Source of the DNA: Amborella trichopoda
Lineage: Eukaryota > Streptophyta > Magnoliopsida > Amborellales > Amborellaceae
NCBI RefSeq assembly: GCF_000471905.2
Contig: NW_006499810.1
Location: 3,054,563-3,118,562, forward strand
Direction of reading: 5' to 3'
Length of the DNA stretch: 64,000 nt
Both the position numbers and the translations under genes were made by a program. The notes beneath the pieces were generated by a model that had not been told where the DNA came from, made no database searches, and saw only the letters and a list, made by a program, of their open reading frames with translations. Positions 45,166-57,605 of the stretch are shown one piece after another; within the stretch, counting starts at the first letter, position 1; each line of letters opens with the position of its first letter.

Positions 45166-45489
45166 CCGTCGGTGTTGCGTTTTCCTCTTACTCAACTGGC
45201 GCTATGTTTTCCTCTTACTCAGCTGGTGCTACGCTTTCCTCTTACTCAACCGGTGCTACGCTTTTCTCTTACTCAGCCGATGGTACGTTTTCCTCTTACT
45301 CAGTCGGCGCTACGTTTTGCTCTTACTCAGCCGGAGTTACGCTTTCCTCTTACTCAGCCAGCGCTACATTTTCCTCTTACTCAGCCGACGCTGCGTTGTC
45401 CTCTTACTCAGCGGGCGCTACGCTTTCCTCTTCCTCAGCCGGCGCTACATTTTCCTCTTACTCAACCGGCGCTGCGTTTCCCTCTTTCC
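45166..45489 (+). repeat. 27-bp minisatellite in the element B 3' region
   Basis: Twelve units of 27 bp contain tcagccggcgctacg and cctcttac. Because 27 is a multiple of three and the unit lacks stops, all three plus frames stay open. One gives a 9-residue repeat of the type SAGATFSSY. The array shares its gccggcgct core with element C's 3' repeats. Coding is unlikely. Confidence 0.85.
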
Positions 45490-47033
45490 TTCTCTTTTTT
45501 GCTCCTTTGTCACTGACAGCATTAAGCTCCCAATGCGGTAATGCCTCAGATGGCAATACACCCGCGAGTGATATGCTCTCGGTAATACGCCAGACGGCGA
45601 TACGCTCGCGACAATGTTTACGTACTTCATACACCTTTCATGCGCAGCGATAATCCTTATGCCTTTCGTGCACGACGATACTCCTTATTCGCACACAGCA
45701 TTACCAATTCTTCACCCTTGCGTGCGGCATTAGCTTTTTCTACATGGACGGCACTATGCCAAGTCACCCAGACGGCGTTAATCCTTGTCCTTAGCGCTGG
45801 GAATGTGCTTCCATTTTTCTTGACTTCCTTCTCTCTTTCCACTGCCACTAGTGGTCCGGTTCAATCAAATTGTGGCCCTTACAAGGGCCGTAAGGTCATG
45901 GGTAAAAGAGCCACGAATAGAAAAAGGTTGATGAAAATCGTCTCTACGACGCTACTTCCCAAGTCCAAGTGAAAACCCTCAAAGGGCGCTTGGACCAATA
46001 AGCAGGTTGATGCAACACACGCTTCATGGGAAGCTTCAGCCGATACTCAAAAGAAAAATACCTGGTGTCAGAATGCCTCGATATCAAGACCCAAAAATAA
46101 GAGCTTCAAGAAAAGTCTGACAGTCTGAGTCCACTCACGAAAGGACTCGGAAGTCAGAAGAATCGCCAAGATGGCAGGTCGGGGTCCCATACTAAAGGAC
46201 CACATTTCTAAGAAGTCAACAGAAAAGAAGAAAGTCACAATGGCAAGCCACAGATGCCTTCAAAGGCTCATAACTGTCAAGCCAAGTCAAAACTTGCCAA
46301 GGACTTCAGGGTGACGCCTCGGCCAACCCCTCCCTAGCAAACAGGCTCAAACTTTTGAGACAAGCCAATAAAAAGCCCCTGACTGGACATGGTAGGATGG
46401 GCTCCACAGAGGTTCCCTGCTTGTCAAAAGCAAACCTGGTGTAACAGCAAGCAACACCCACCAACTGCTTCTTGGCTGTCTATCCAAAGAAAATCTCCTA
46501 ATGTGGATGATGGGCATTCCATGAGATGTTTCCCACCAGCAGCCAAGCAAGCTCTCGACGTGGATGATGGGCATTCCATGAGATGTCCCCCACCAATAGC
46601 AAAAACGAAAGTCCCTGACTTGGATGATGGGCGTTCCATGAGATGTCCCCCACTAGAAGACGTGAAAACCCTGACTGATTGGGAAGAAAGCCCTTAAGCA
46701 AGGCACCCGACTACCAGACAAGCCTGGATTTTGACCAACTGGGTCTACAAGCTTTTAAAAGCCCAGTTGTCGGAACCTAAAAAGAGCTCCTAACGTGGAT
46801 GATGGACATTTCATGAGGTATCCCCCACCAGTAGCTCAAGTCTCTTCTCCCCCTAAGTCTTCACGGATGGACCTGCGATAAATGCATCCAAACGTCTGAG
46901 CATCCTAGTTACAACATTGTGTAGATATCTCCTCGGCGTTCACGTGGTCTTGTGGCTAGGAAGAAAAAAGTAATAAAGTCGAAGGAAATTTTTCCATTGT
47001 TGTCATTCTGGCTTCTCTCGAAGCACAAGATTT
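45490..47033 (+). other. Element B 3' untranslated region
   Basis: This region is partly co-linear with C's 39290-40286 and ends in the same gttgtcattct...cttctc segment before the polypurine-like site. It includes a repeat with units at 46503, 46560, 46620 and about 46795, each holding ggatgatgggcattccatga. No domain was found in its ORFs. Confidence 0.6.
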
Positions 47034-47045
47034 GGTAAGGCAAGC
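47034..47045 (+). promoter_or_regulatory. Polypurine-tract-like site of element B
   Basis: ggtaaggcaagc lies immediately before LTR4 and is equivalent to the site at 40287. Confidence 0.5.
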
Positions 47046-50000
47046 TGTTTGAACACATTTTTCAACACCTTGGATCCCAGATGCGGAATAAAAGAGAAGC
47101 TGGTCAATAAAGCCCTGACTTACAGATGAATTTTTTAGAGTCTCAAAATTGCCCCAAAACGGGTGAGAATGTTACTAAGCACTCCAAAAGGCCACTTGCC
47201 AAGTTTCATCGCAATCTGACATGTTTAAGGCAGCGTAAACAGAGAAACATTTTCAGAAAAATCAGCCTCTAACACCCTGAAATGGACCCCCTAACTAGAA
47301 CTCTATTTTCAATGCATCAAATAGCTGTGGGACCACCGCAATTGGATCCAGCACGGTCGAAAATTTTTAGGGGTTGAGTTTTGAGTTAAACAGACGTTCC
47401 AAGACAAAGTTATGGGTGAAATATTAAAAAGGGCTAGGCCGCGCGCTAATCTCGTGTGGCCTCCCTGCACCAATCTCCATTAAAGGATACTAGTTTATAC
47501 AGTCACAAGCTGCAACTTTGAAGACTTGTATCTCACTCGTTTTGTGTCGGATTAACCCTAAACATTTTGGAGCATGTTCGTCTCGTCAAGACAAGCATTT
47601 TGATATGTGGCACATCCTGTGACGATGTTCGAGCAGGGAGAAAAGCTAAAGAGAAGTTGGTGATTCGTGAAGGCAGTTGCAAGAAAATCAGCAGTAGCAT
47701 GACCCACTCGAACGACCATATCATGACGCTCACACACCCAATCGACACGAAACAAGTTGAATTATGTGCATAAGGCCTAGGGCTATGTTTGGTCTGAATG
47801 CTGCACGTGATGAACGATCAGATTCTGTGTACAAGGACGTCGAAGTTGCTAGAAATCTGTCGTCGGAATCCAAATTTCGGCCAAAAATCTATGATAGCAA
47901 AATCTTCGTTCGGGCACGAAATCGAGCTGCGTTTGTTACAAAACGATCTTGACGCCATGCTTAGTGTGATTCAGTGAAGAAATCGAAGAAATACTTCAAG
48001 AAACAAAACACTATCGATCGGAAGTTTTCCAGATTCGTACAAATCTCAAGTCGCATGATCGTGACCTAAAAACACGATCTGTGGTTCGAAGTTGGTACCA
48101 AATTGACCGTCACGTCGAGCCCAACGAGAAAGTGATCATCTTTTGGTTAAACAAGCGTCAGAGCAACCCCGAATCGACCTAGAAAAATCACATACGTTCC
48201 ATGGGTGCAAGAAAGGCTGTTTTGGAATTTGGCGAATTGTTGGATAGGGGCAAAATCGTAAATTTGTACATATTTTTATATTTTATTTTAATTCATTAAA
48301 AATTTATTTTGTTTAGCAATTAGAGTTAATTTTGATCAATCCACCCATATTTGAGCAAAAACCAATATATACCCATATTTGAGCAAAAACCAATATATAT
48401 TATCTGATATCATTGTACAAGATACCCTTACTTAGCTTAATACATTTTTTTTAACTTTCTTCATTGTTGGATCACATTTTTTTAAAAAGAAAAAAAAGAC
48501 AAATTTTTTTATCAATACCTCTCGGTTTAAAGTACCTCTATTTCTCTCTCCTCTTTCATGGACGCACCTTGTGCTGCCGTATGTATTTTACTCTTTTTCC
48601 TTTTTTTTCTTCTCTTTTTTTCTCTATGGTCCCTCATGACTTCTTTTCCCTTCTCTCTCTTGATGCTCCCTCGAATCCACCTAACCCACTCCCTTTCTCT
48701 CAACAAACGAAAAAACAAAAAACAAAAACACACACGACAGTCCCCTCCCCCTTTTCCCTTCTTTACTGTGCACACTCACATCGCTTCTGTCTTACACTCT
48801 CACGTTTCGTTTTTCGCGTTGACCATCCGTGGTCCCACCTGACCTCCGTTTCCCAAAATTTTTTTTCTCATCGCGTGCAACCAATCGTAACGCCGTGTGT
48901 AACCAACCCCTAAATTTTTCTTCTCATCGCGTGCAACCAATCGTAACGCCGTGTGTAACCAACCCCTAACGCCGCGCGTGACATCAACCTCACCGCCGTT
49001 CATGACCACCAGCCCACCGCCGCACGCGACAACTCCTCCACACCATTCACCCAATTCCTGTCCCATGGTTGCCACTCTCTTAACTACACGCACCCAGCTC
49101 TGTTCGTCGCTGCTACCCCTTCCCTGCCTGTGACCAACTCTGCTGCACCCGGCTGCCATCACCTCTTCCCCATTCAGCTGCAACTTCCGCCCATTGCGCC
49201 TCCTTTCTATCCCCATCCCAGTCAGCTGCAATCCATCTTCACCTTTCTCTAATCCTCCACCACGCCCGCACTGCCACACACCAGGCAGCCACCTCCGCCT
49301 CTCTCTCTTCTCTACACATTCTTCTGCTCTCATTCCAATCTTCAACCATCTGCATTCCAACCATCATGCTGCTCACCTCTTTCCCTGCAACTCCCATCGG
49401 CCAGCAACCAACCACCATCTTTTCCCACCTCGCAGCCAACTGCCATTGTCCTCCACCCTGCTGCCCCTTATCTCTGCCACCAATTTCTACCACCTCCGCG
49501 CCTTTCTGCTGCAATCATGTTCACTGCGGCCAGGCAGCCACCCCATGTGTCTTGAATCACCACCCCGCTATACCGTCTCCATCACTCTACGTCGTCCTCC
49601 CACTTAATCTCTCCACTTGCAACCTCCCGCTTTCCCCTTCCCTCACTGTCCTTTCTCTCTCTAAAAACCCACAAACGAAACTCACTTTCCCTTCTTTTCG
49701 TCTTTTTCTTTTCGTTGTAGGTTTTCGTTAGTTTCGTTTCACTCACTTTCTCTCGCCCTATTTCGTTCAACCTAACAAAAAGCACTCCACTCTCTCTCTC
49801 TCTCATCTAAATAACCTAATAACCCACTTTGTCCCTTCCTCTTAGCCAAAACGTTACTTTATTATTATTATTTATACTTTAGTTTCTTCAACAACAACCC
49901 CACATTTACTCACGCTATCTTTCTTAAGTAATTCATAGGTTCTATTTTATTAAAACGTCCTCTCTCTCTCTCTTAACTAAGTGATGGATTTGATTTATTA

Positions 50001-51005
50001 GAACATCCTTCTCTCTCTCAACTAATTCATCTTTATTATTATTTTATTAAACACTCCTATTTTATTCCTTTTCACGTTTGTCCTTTCTCCTTATTCTATT
50101 TTCCTCCTCCTTTTCATTTTATTTCATCCCTATTCCATTTTACTCCTTCCTTTCATTTTATTTCATTTACCATAATTAACTTCCCATTATACCATGTTAT
50201 TTTATTTATTTTTATCCTATCTTATTTTCTTTTATCCTTTTTATTTTACCCTATTTCAATTTATTCACTTTATTCTACTTTATTTCATCTTATTTTAGTT
50301 TACTCCTTTTTCAACTTTCTAATTTTATTTTATTTTGATGTTGTTTTAATCTCTTTCATTTTATCTCATTCTTTGTCATTTTTATTTCACCATCACTTTT
50401 ATTTTCACTTTCATCTCTTTTGGAAGACCTAGCGAGAGTCGAGCTAGTCTTCACTTTCTCTCCATCGCTTGTTTGACCAGAGGGTAGGCTGAGCCTTGTG
50501 CTGCCATGCCAGTTTTGTCGCCAATCAGTTTAGCCACCGTACCGATCTGAGTTACTATGCCCTTCTGTCACGTCAGACTAGCCATTGCACCAGACTAGCC
50601 GTCGTGCCAATTTTGTCGTCGAGCAGTTTAGTCAGCGTGCCAGTCCAAGTCACTGTGCCTGTCTAGCTGCCATGTTAGACTAGCCATTGTGCCAGGCTGG
50701 TCAGTGTTGGTTGTTTGTCGTTGAGCAATATTGCCACCGTGCTGGTCTGAGTTACCGTGTCCGTCTTGTTTCCATGTCAGACTAGCCATCGTGCCAGGCT
50801 AGTCGGTGTAGGTTCAGTCGTCGAGTAGTATTGCCGCCGTGTTGGTCTGAGTTACCATGCCCGTCTTGCTATCACATCAAATCAATCACCATACTGGTCT
50901 TGCCATTGTGTTATCCTAGCCGCCTGGTCAAACTTCTTCTCTCACTTTTGCTTCTCTTATCTATTTTCTTTTCTTTTCTTCTCTTATCTCTTTTATTTTC
51001 TTAGG
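47046..51005 (+). repeat. LTR4, 3' LTR of element B, truncated
   Basis: It starts TGTTTGAACACA and follows LTR1 closely, including the histidine/proline/serine-rich block (about nine in ten bases identical by eye at 49230-49640). It has a ~28-bp duplication around its TATA region (48344-48399), a ~59-bp duplication at about 48855-48970, and about 0.35 kb at 49850-50240 that LTR1 lacks. It ends at a point matching about 20670 of LTR1, so the last ~0.6 kb is missing. Confidence 0.75.
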
Positions 51006-51687
51006 ATTTGATTAGGATTGAATGTTCAAATAACTTGGTTATATCTTTGGCAGAAATTCTTGGATGTGGGGTTGGTAAGTTTCCTTGCAAATATTTAGGT
51101 ATTCCTTTATTTCAAGGAAACAACTCAGCAACTATATGAGACTCTATTATTGAAAGATTTAATAAGAAACTAGATTTATGGAAGTTTAAACTGTTGTCGT
51201 TTGGAGGGAGATCTACCATTACGAAGTCTACTTTGTTAAACTTAGCTATTTACTTTGTCATTTGGTGGAAAATCTACTATTACGAAGTAGGTGGTGAAGA
51301 CTTTGAAAATATTATGAGATCTTTCTTATGGGGATAATGTATGAATAGGAAAAAAGTGAAACTTGTGAATTGGGAAAAAATATACACTTTGAAGAGAGAT
51401 GGGGTTCTAGAAGTTAAATAACTCAAATTGATGAACATAACCTATTGACTAAGTGGTGGTGGTGCTTCCAAAATTAGAAAGATGTTTTATGGGAAGAGGT
51501 GTTAAAAGAAAAATATAGATAGATGTGTTGACTACCTCATTAAAAACCCAAGATATAAAATTGGTTTTTCAAGTATTTGGAAAGGAATTGATGTGTGTCG
51601 ATCATTATGTCTTAGTCACTGTCGCAAAGTAGTTGGAAAGGGAGATCAAGTCTTATTCTAGTTTGATAAGTGGCTAGGAGACTTTGT
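51006..51687 (+). mobile_element. LINE reverse transcriptase C-terminal fragment
   Basis: The translation shows the late part of a plant L1 RT: LIRIECS-like start, KFPCKYLGIPLFQG, NKKLDLWKFK and LVNWEK, with stops. It is close to the copy at 63313-64000. About 1.2 kb of RT is missing between the LINE end at 17336 and this point. Near 51255 a phrase, tctactattacgaagt, repeats one from 51220, a small local duplication absent from the 63-kb copy. Confidence 0.8.
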
Positions 51688-52104
<417 letters not shown>

Positions 52105-52410
52105 CTAGCCTAGATTACAAGCTCGCGTAGTGTTGTGCTTGAACATGATAACTTTTTGCTTTAACTAGATATTTTCATTATTTTTGTTTAAATTGGTGCT
52201 AGTCTATTTTTATAGTGTAGACCTTATGATCTGTACTTCTTTTGTATTATTTTTTACTTTAAAATAGAGGTTTATCACCTGAGGTCGCAACCCAACAGCC
52301 CATCCATGTCGTTGAGACACCTTTATAAAAGGTATTAAAATTTTAAGGGCTCTCGTGCTATACTCTCTCTCCCTCTTATAAAGGTATACTAATTTTAAAA
52401 AGGTCTCTCT

Positions 52411-52610
52411 CTGACGCTCTACTCTCTCTCATAAGAAAACCTTTACGGGATTAGTTTAAGGGCTGGGATTCTCTCTCATCAAGCGTGCTCTCGCTTTCGC
52501 TCTCGCTCTGACGCTCTACTCTCTCTCATAAGAAAACCTTTACGGGATTAGTTTAAGTAAGGGCTGGGATTCTCACTCATCAAGCGTGCTCACGCTCTCG
52601 CTCTCGCTCT
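52411..52610 (+). repeat. Tandem duplication of about 97 bp
   Basis: Two copies start ctgacgctctactctctctc at 52411 and 52508. The second has a 4-bp insertion (taag) and is followed by a CTCTCG-type run. Confidence 0.85.
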
Positions 52611-54397
52611 CGCTCTCACTGGCATGCGCTCATCTCAAATCATGGTGGTCTATTAGCACGTATTTACTTACCCACATGCAAAACATATGACAACCATGTA
52701 TTACGAGAAATTTTCTTGAGTTTACAGGATGGGATTTGGAAGATGGTGGGGTAAATCCAATATAGTACTAGCAATTACCTAGCAGGTGTCCTTAACAAGG
52801 CTGGCTAGGAGTCAAGGCCACACGATTTTCTATGTGAAAAAGTATACCCTTGATAGTAACCACAAGACCACGAAGAAAAAAAAACTAGGAGATGGGAGTG
52901 TTTTAGGTAATTAATCAATTTTTTTTAGTAAAAAAGAATATTTATTAATTAAGTTGGGTATAAAAAATATTGCCTATATCTGATGTGACATCATTATCAT
53001 GTGATATGACATCACACAAATAAAGCATTAATTATTTTTAACAACTAATAAAATGTCATTAATTTTTTATAAAAATATGTCTTTTATATCTACAGATGAC
53101 ACAAAGTATTACTCCTCAAAAGCTTTTTACATTACAAACCAAGGGTAATGAGTATCAAATAAATGTAGAGTAGGTTAAGTACGTACTGCATGAGAATGAG
53201 GAGCCAAACAAAAACCAATAGTTACAAAGACCTACTAGGGTTTTTTCAATATGAAATTTTGAGAATCACATAAGTTATTTGGAAGATCATTCTCCAAAAG
53301 AAAATTTGAATTTTGAGTTTTTTAACACTTAAATCCCACCCTCCAAAACATGGATGGCGTCTTTTCAATCTTGAGCCATCACCTGTTGTAAGGGCATAAA
53401 GAGAGCCATTTGCAAGTTGTTTTCACTAAAGTTAGTCTAGGCTGTAGAGCTTACATCCCCAAAGAGTTGGCGCCCCAATATAATTCCTAAATTGGATTTT
53501 GCCCAAGGGAATAAATGGACAATATACTCTCACGGGAGAAAGAATATTTTGGGAATTGCAAATGTAGTGCAATTACATTCAACAACTATTATAGTACAAT
53601 ATTCCACAATTATTGAACTGAATAATCTTGAAATGTGTGGCAACGGTGTGGCCTGCTTTCTTTTCTTTCTATAGAAGTGAGTCAGTAAAACACTCAAAAG
53701 AAGACAACACGTATGATGTGAGATATTCATTTGAATTTTGAAGACAACAATTCATAACGTTTGTGGCAATGTTGTCAAATTTGTTTTGGAGATTTTTTCG
53801 GTTTGGTGAAAAAAATGAAACAAGTCGGTGCTTCGGCCCATTTGTGAAAATAATTCGGAATTTTTTTAATTTAATATATATATATATATATAAAACTCAA
53901 AATAAAAATTTCAAAAAAATATAAAAATACTATTAAATAGAAATTACTTTGTTTGGGTTGAAAAGGGTAATAAGTCCCACCCCCATTACGGAGGTGCCCT
54001 CTTTACCTTTATACGCACACCGTGCAATACTACCGCAATTGTGGCTCCAATTGAACGAAGGCCTCAAATATATGTGGTTCACGCCTTCCCTTTTGAACAC
54101 GAGGCCAAAGTGATTTTATTTTCAACCACACTTCCTCTCTCGTTCTCTCTATCTCTCTCTCTTGCTCTAAATAGTTAGTGCCGATGAGTATTAGAACCAA
54201 CTCATTCTCTCCAACATTCATACCTAAGATTAACCCCAAGCAGGTTACACCCTATATATATATATATATTAAATTCGTTCTATGTGTATTTCACTTGTAT
54301 TAGAATTGTAAGCCACTCTTTTACAGTTGTGCCTTTAAATTTCGTTGAACTCCTCATGATTTTTAAATGTCGTTGAACTCCTCGTGATCCCTCACAG
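52611..54397. other. Intergenic DNA upstream of the terpene synthase pseudogene
   Basis: AT-rich, with a (TA)n run at about 53874-53892 and another at about 54254-54270. I looked for the missing first terpene synthase exon and for an RR(x8)W motif and found neither. No other gene was recognised. Confidence 0.5.
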
Positions 54398-57300
54398 GTA
54401 GATTTGGAGACCACTCGGTTTAGAGATTTGAAGAGAAAATTGAAAAAGGTGATAAGTGGAGTCAGTGATGAGCTTGTATGATCCTAATTGACCACATCCA
54501 ACAGCTTGGCATCGCCTACCACTTTGAAATAGAAATTGAAGCGGCTCTTGGTGGCATTTACAGAGGTTTTTCTGCAAATGGTTCTGATCACAATCTCTTA
54601 GTTGCTTCTCTAAAATCTCGATTCCTTAGACAATATGGATATAATGTGTCATCGAGTGAGTGAAACTTTAATCTATATTTTCTGATGTTTGGTGCTGATT
54701 TATGGTTTAAATAATTTCTCTAATTGCCACCCCATGTTTATTTCGCAGATGTATTTAACAAATTCAAGGATGGCAATGAGAATTTCAAACCCAGTTTGAG
54801 CGAAGATGTTATTGGTATGTTGAACCTCTATGAAGCTTCACACCTTCGAATTCAAGGGGAAGATATCATGGATGAAGCACTAGGATTCTGTGTCAAGCAT
54901 CTCAGCACAGCATCTCGTAGAACCTAATATCACGAAAATAGTGAGGCACGCCCTCAAGCTTCCATTACACTTCTGAACCCCAAGGTTAGAGACCAGGCAT
55001 TACATTGAGGTTTACAAATAAGATCCTCAGAGGGACCAAGAGTTATTGGAGTTTGCCCAAAGAGACTTCAATATGGTGCAAGCCATGTATAAGGGAGAGC
55101 TGAAAGAGGTCTCATTTAAGTGTCCTCACAAAATTCTTCTCTCTTGTGATATTAAGGACATTTTCTCAGTAGTGTCTTATCTTTCTTTAGGTGGTGGCGG
55201 GAGTTGGATATGGAAAAGGAGCTTGCATTTGCTAGAGATCAAATACACCACTGGTTTATGTGGCCTGTTGCAATCGTCCCTGAGCCTCAGTATTCAGAGT
55301 GCAGAGTTGATATAACCAAAGCCATTTCCTTCATCTACCTGATAGACGATATCTACGAGATGTACGGATCCATGGATGAACTAGAACTCTTTACCCAAGC
55401 AATTACAAGGTATGGGTAGATTTAATGCACAAACACAGATGCAAATTTAATGCCCTAAGCATCACTGAATTTCTAATCTAGAGACGATAATAATTTTTCG
55501 GGTGGTATTTAAGGGAAATCCATGGTTTACCCAAGTACATGAAGGTTTGCTATTTAGCTTTGCATGATGTCATACTAGATATTGCTCAAAAGATACACAA
55601 GAAACATGGACTCGCTATCACAGACTACCTATGACAAGCGGTAAAAATCATCTATCTTCTTCTAAAGATAGAGTTGCCCTAGCCTAGCATTGGTCCTGAT
55701 AAGGCTAGCCTAGGCTAGGTCAAAGATGCCCATATCTATGCGTAGACCCTAGTCTAGCCCTCGTGTCAGGCCGGACTAGATATAAAGAAAAAGAAATAAA
55801 AAACAAAAATGATGAAAAAAGAAGGTTGAATTGGGTTGAACCAGGCCACCCCTATTGTGGCCTAGTTGTGTTGTTTTTTTTTTTTTCTTTTCTTTTTTGG
55901 TAAATATGCGTAGTTGCCACTTTGGGTTATTTTCAAAAGCATGCAATCACTCTTGAAGGTAATCACAAACTCAAGGTTTCTTTCCACATATCCATCATTT
56001 CAATACATGGGGTCTCTATAGATGTTTACAATAAAAAGTACCCATTACCTACATGATTAGATCACTTCAACTACCGATTACAAACAAAGCTACATGATCC
56101 GATAACTCTCACAAAATAACTAGCCACTAACACCCACATAGAGAGAGATAACTACCTATGACTCTTAACTACCCTCACATCAACTTAGAAAGAGAGATAA
56201 GGACACGGATATGGACCCCACTCTCCTATTATATTGCATTATTCTCGGCAACATCTACTTAGAAAGAGATAAGAAAGACACGGACCTAAACCCATATCTC
56301 CTATTATTTTACATCATTTTCATCAGGCTGCCCAGGTCCTCGGGCCACATTTTGTTGCCCTGGCCTTGGGTCTTAGGGTGGGGCGACAACATCCAGCGCA
56401 TTAGCATCCCTATCTATAGAATTGTGTCACAAAGCATATAAATTTTCTCCCCAGCTAAATTGGAAATTTTGTATTATTATTGCAGTGGACCTCATTATGC
56501 GAAGCCTTTTTAGTTGAAGCAAAATGGTACCGATCTGGGCAAGTGCCAAGAGCAAAGAAGTACTTGAAAAATGCAGTGACGAGTACAGGTGTGCATGCTG
56601 TCTTGATTCACATGTATTTCCTGATGGGACACAAAGTAACAAGCGAGACTGCTCAACTCATAAGCAATGACCCTCAATTCATTCGCTGCTCAGCAACCAT
56701 TTTTCGGCTTTGGGATGACTTGTCTACTTCAATGGTATGCACCACATCGACAGCTGTAGACACGTATCCAAATTAAATTAATTTTAATTTTAATTTTAAT
56801 CTCTCAACATATATATATATATATGAAAAGCAAACTAAGCCAATGAGACCTCACCTAAAATTGTGGTCTCGAAACCAATTTTGGTAACAGAAATCTCCAT
56901 AATGATTCTAAAATCAAATTTTGACTCCGACAATAAAATTTTAGATTTAAAAAATGGTACACGTCTTGTAGATCTATGAACACTTATTTTTTGGGTGAAT
57001 GGATAGTTTAGATAATTTGTTACAATATAAATTAATTTAGAACTTGAAATCTAATTTTTTTTTCTTTTTTTTTCACAACCATAACGTTCAAGCAGAGATG
57101 ATTGTTGTAAAGATTTTTCAATACTTGAATTACAAATTTCGATGAGCTATGAGGTGAGGTTTTACTTATTTTGATAGGCCCTATCAAACCATTTTCGACC
57201 TTAAATTATTGACAGTATATTTGTGGTTTGACAATTATCCCTTATATAACACGAACAACTGGTTATAAAATATGACAGGAGGAAAGAGAGAGAGGGGATG

Positions 57301-57605
57301 ATTCCTCTTACATAGAATCATACATGAAGGAACATGAAGATGAATCAGAAGAGAGTGCTCGAGAACACACTACAAATCTCATTATAATAATGTGGAAGAG
57401 ACTAATCCATGAGAGTCTCAAGCCAAGCCCCTTTCCACATTCCTTCACCATTTCAGTGTTGAACATCTCTAGAATGGCCCAAATCGTGTGCCAAAATCAA
57501 GAGGATTCCACCGTGAAGGATCATATGAAGTCATTGCTCCTGGATCCCATTTCCCTCTCTCTTGACGGATCGGCGACCCCTCCAAATATGCCTTCAACTT
57601 TATAA
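54398..57605 (+). pseudogene. TPS: Terpene synthase pseudogene (TPS-g-like), exons 2-7
   Basis: Six exons of a class I terpene synthase, which would ionise a prenyl diphosphate. Exon 2 54398-54655 (GIAYHFE, LRQYGYNVS), exon 3 54749 to about 55113 ([27 protein letters not shown]), exon 4 55191-55409, exon 5 55502-55640, exon 6 56486-56734, exon 7 57279-57605. Exons 4, 5 and 6 are 219, 139 and 249 bp, the usual plant sizes. The metal-binding motif reads DDIYE at 55345-55359 instead of DDxxD. The second motif, DDLSTSMEE, is split across exons 6 and 7 and intact. Breaks: a frameshift near 54476, one near 54918, stops at 54974, 55019 and 55632, no canonical donor after exon 3, GG for AG before exon 5, and no exon 1. 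RWDDL-type and WTSLCEAFLVEAKW phrases suggest TPS-g; TPS-b is possible. Confidence 0.88.

Larger units (their letters stand above)
17337..51005 (+). mobile_element. Tat-like Ty3/gypsy element B (outer element of the nest)
   Basis: B comprises LTR1 (17337-21261), PBS, leader, gag (24029-25230), a short 3'-region piece (to 25378), then after the nested inserts the remainder of the 3' region (about 45060-47045) and LTR4 (47046-51005). LTR1 and LTR4 share sequence states that LTR2 and LTR3 lack, for example aaacgttttggagtgtgttc near 17845 and 47560, plus a ~600-bp block around 19250-19700 that recurs at 49200-49640 and is absent from LTR2. Protease, RT, RNase H and integrase were not found. The right end of LTR4 is cut about 0.6 kb early compared with LTR1. 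Confidence 0.7.

Noticed and set aside
17337..51005. Tandem array of elements sharing LTRs, in place of nesting
   Set aside because: The LTR pairing by diagnostic states and the absence of a polypurine-like site before LTR2 favour nesting, though a tree is needed to settle it.
53492..54397. Possible first exon of the terpene synthase
   Set aside because: No frame upstream of 54398 gives an N-terminal terpene synthase sequence or an RR(x8)W motif.
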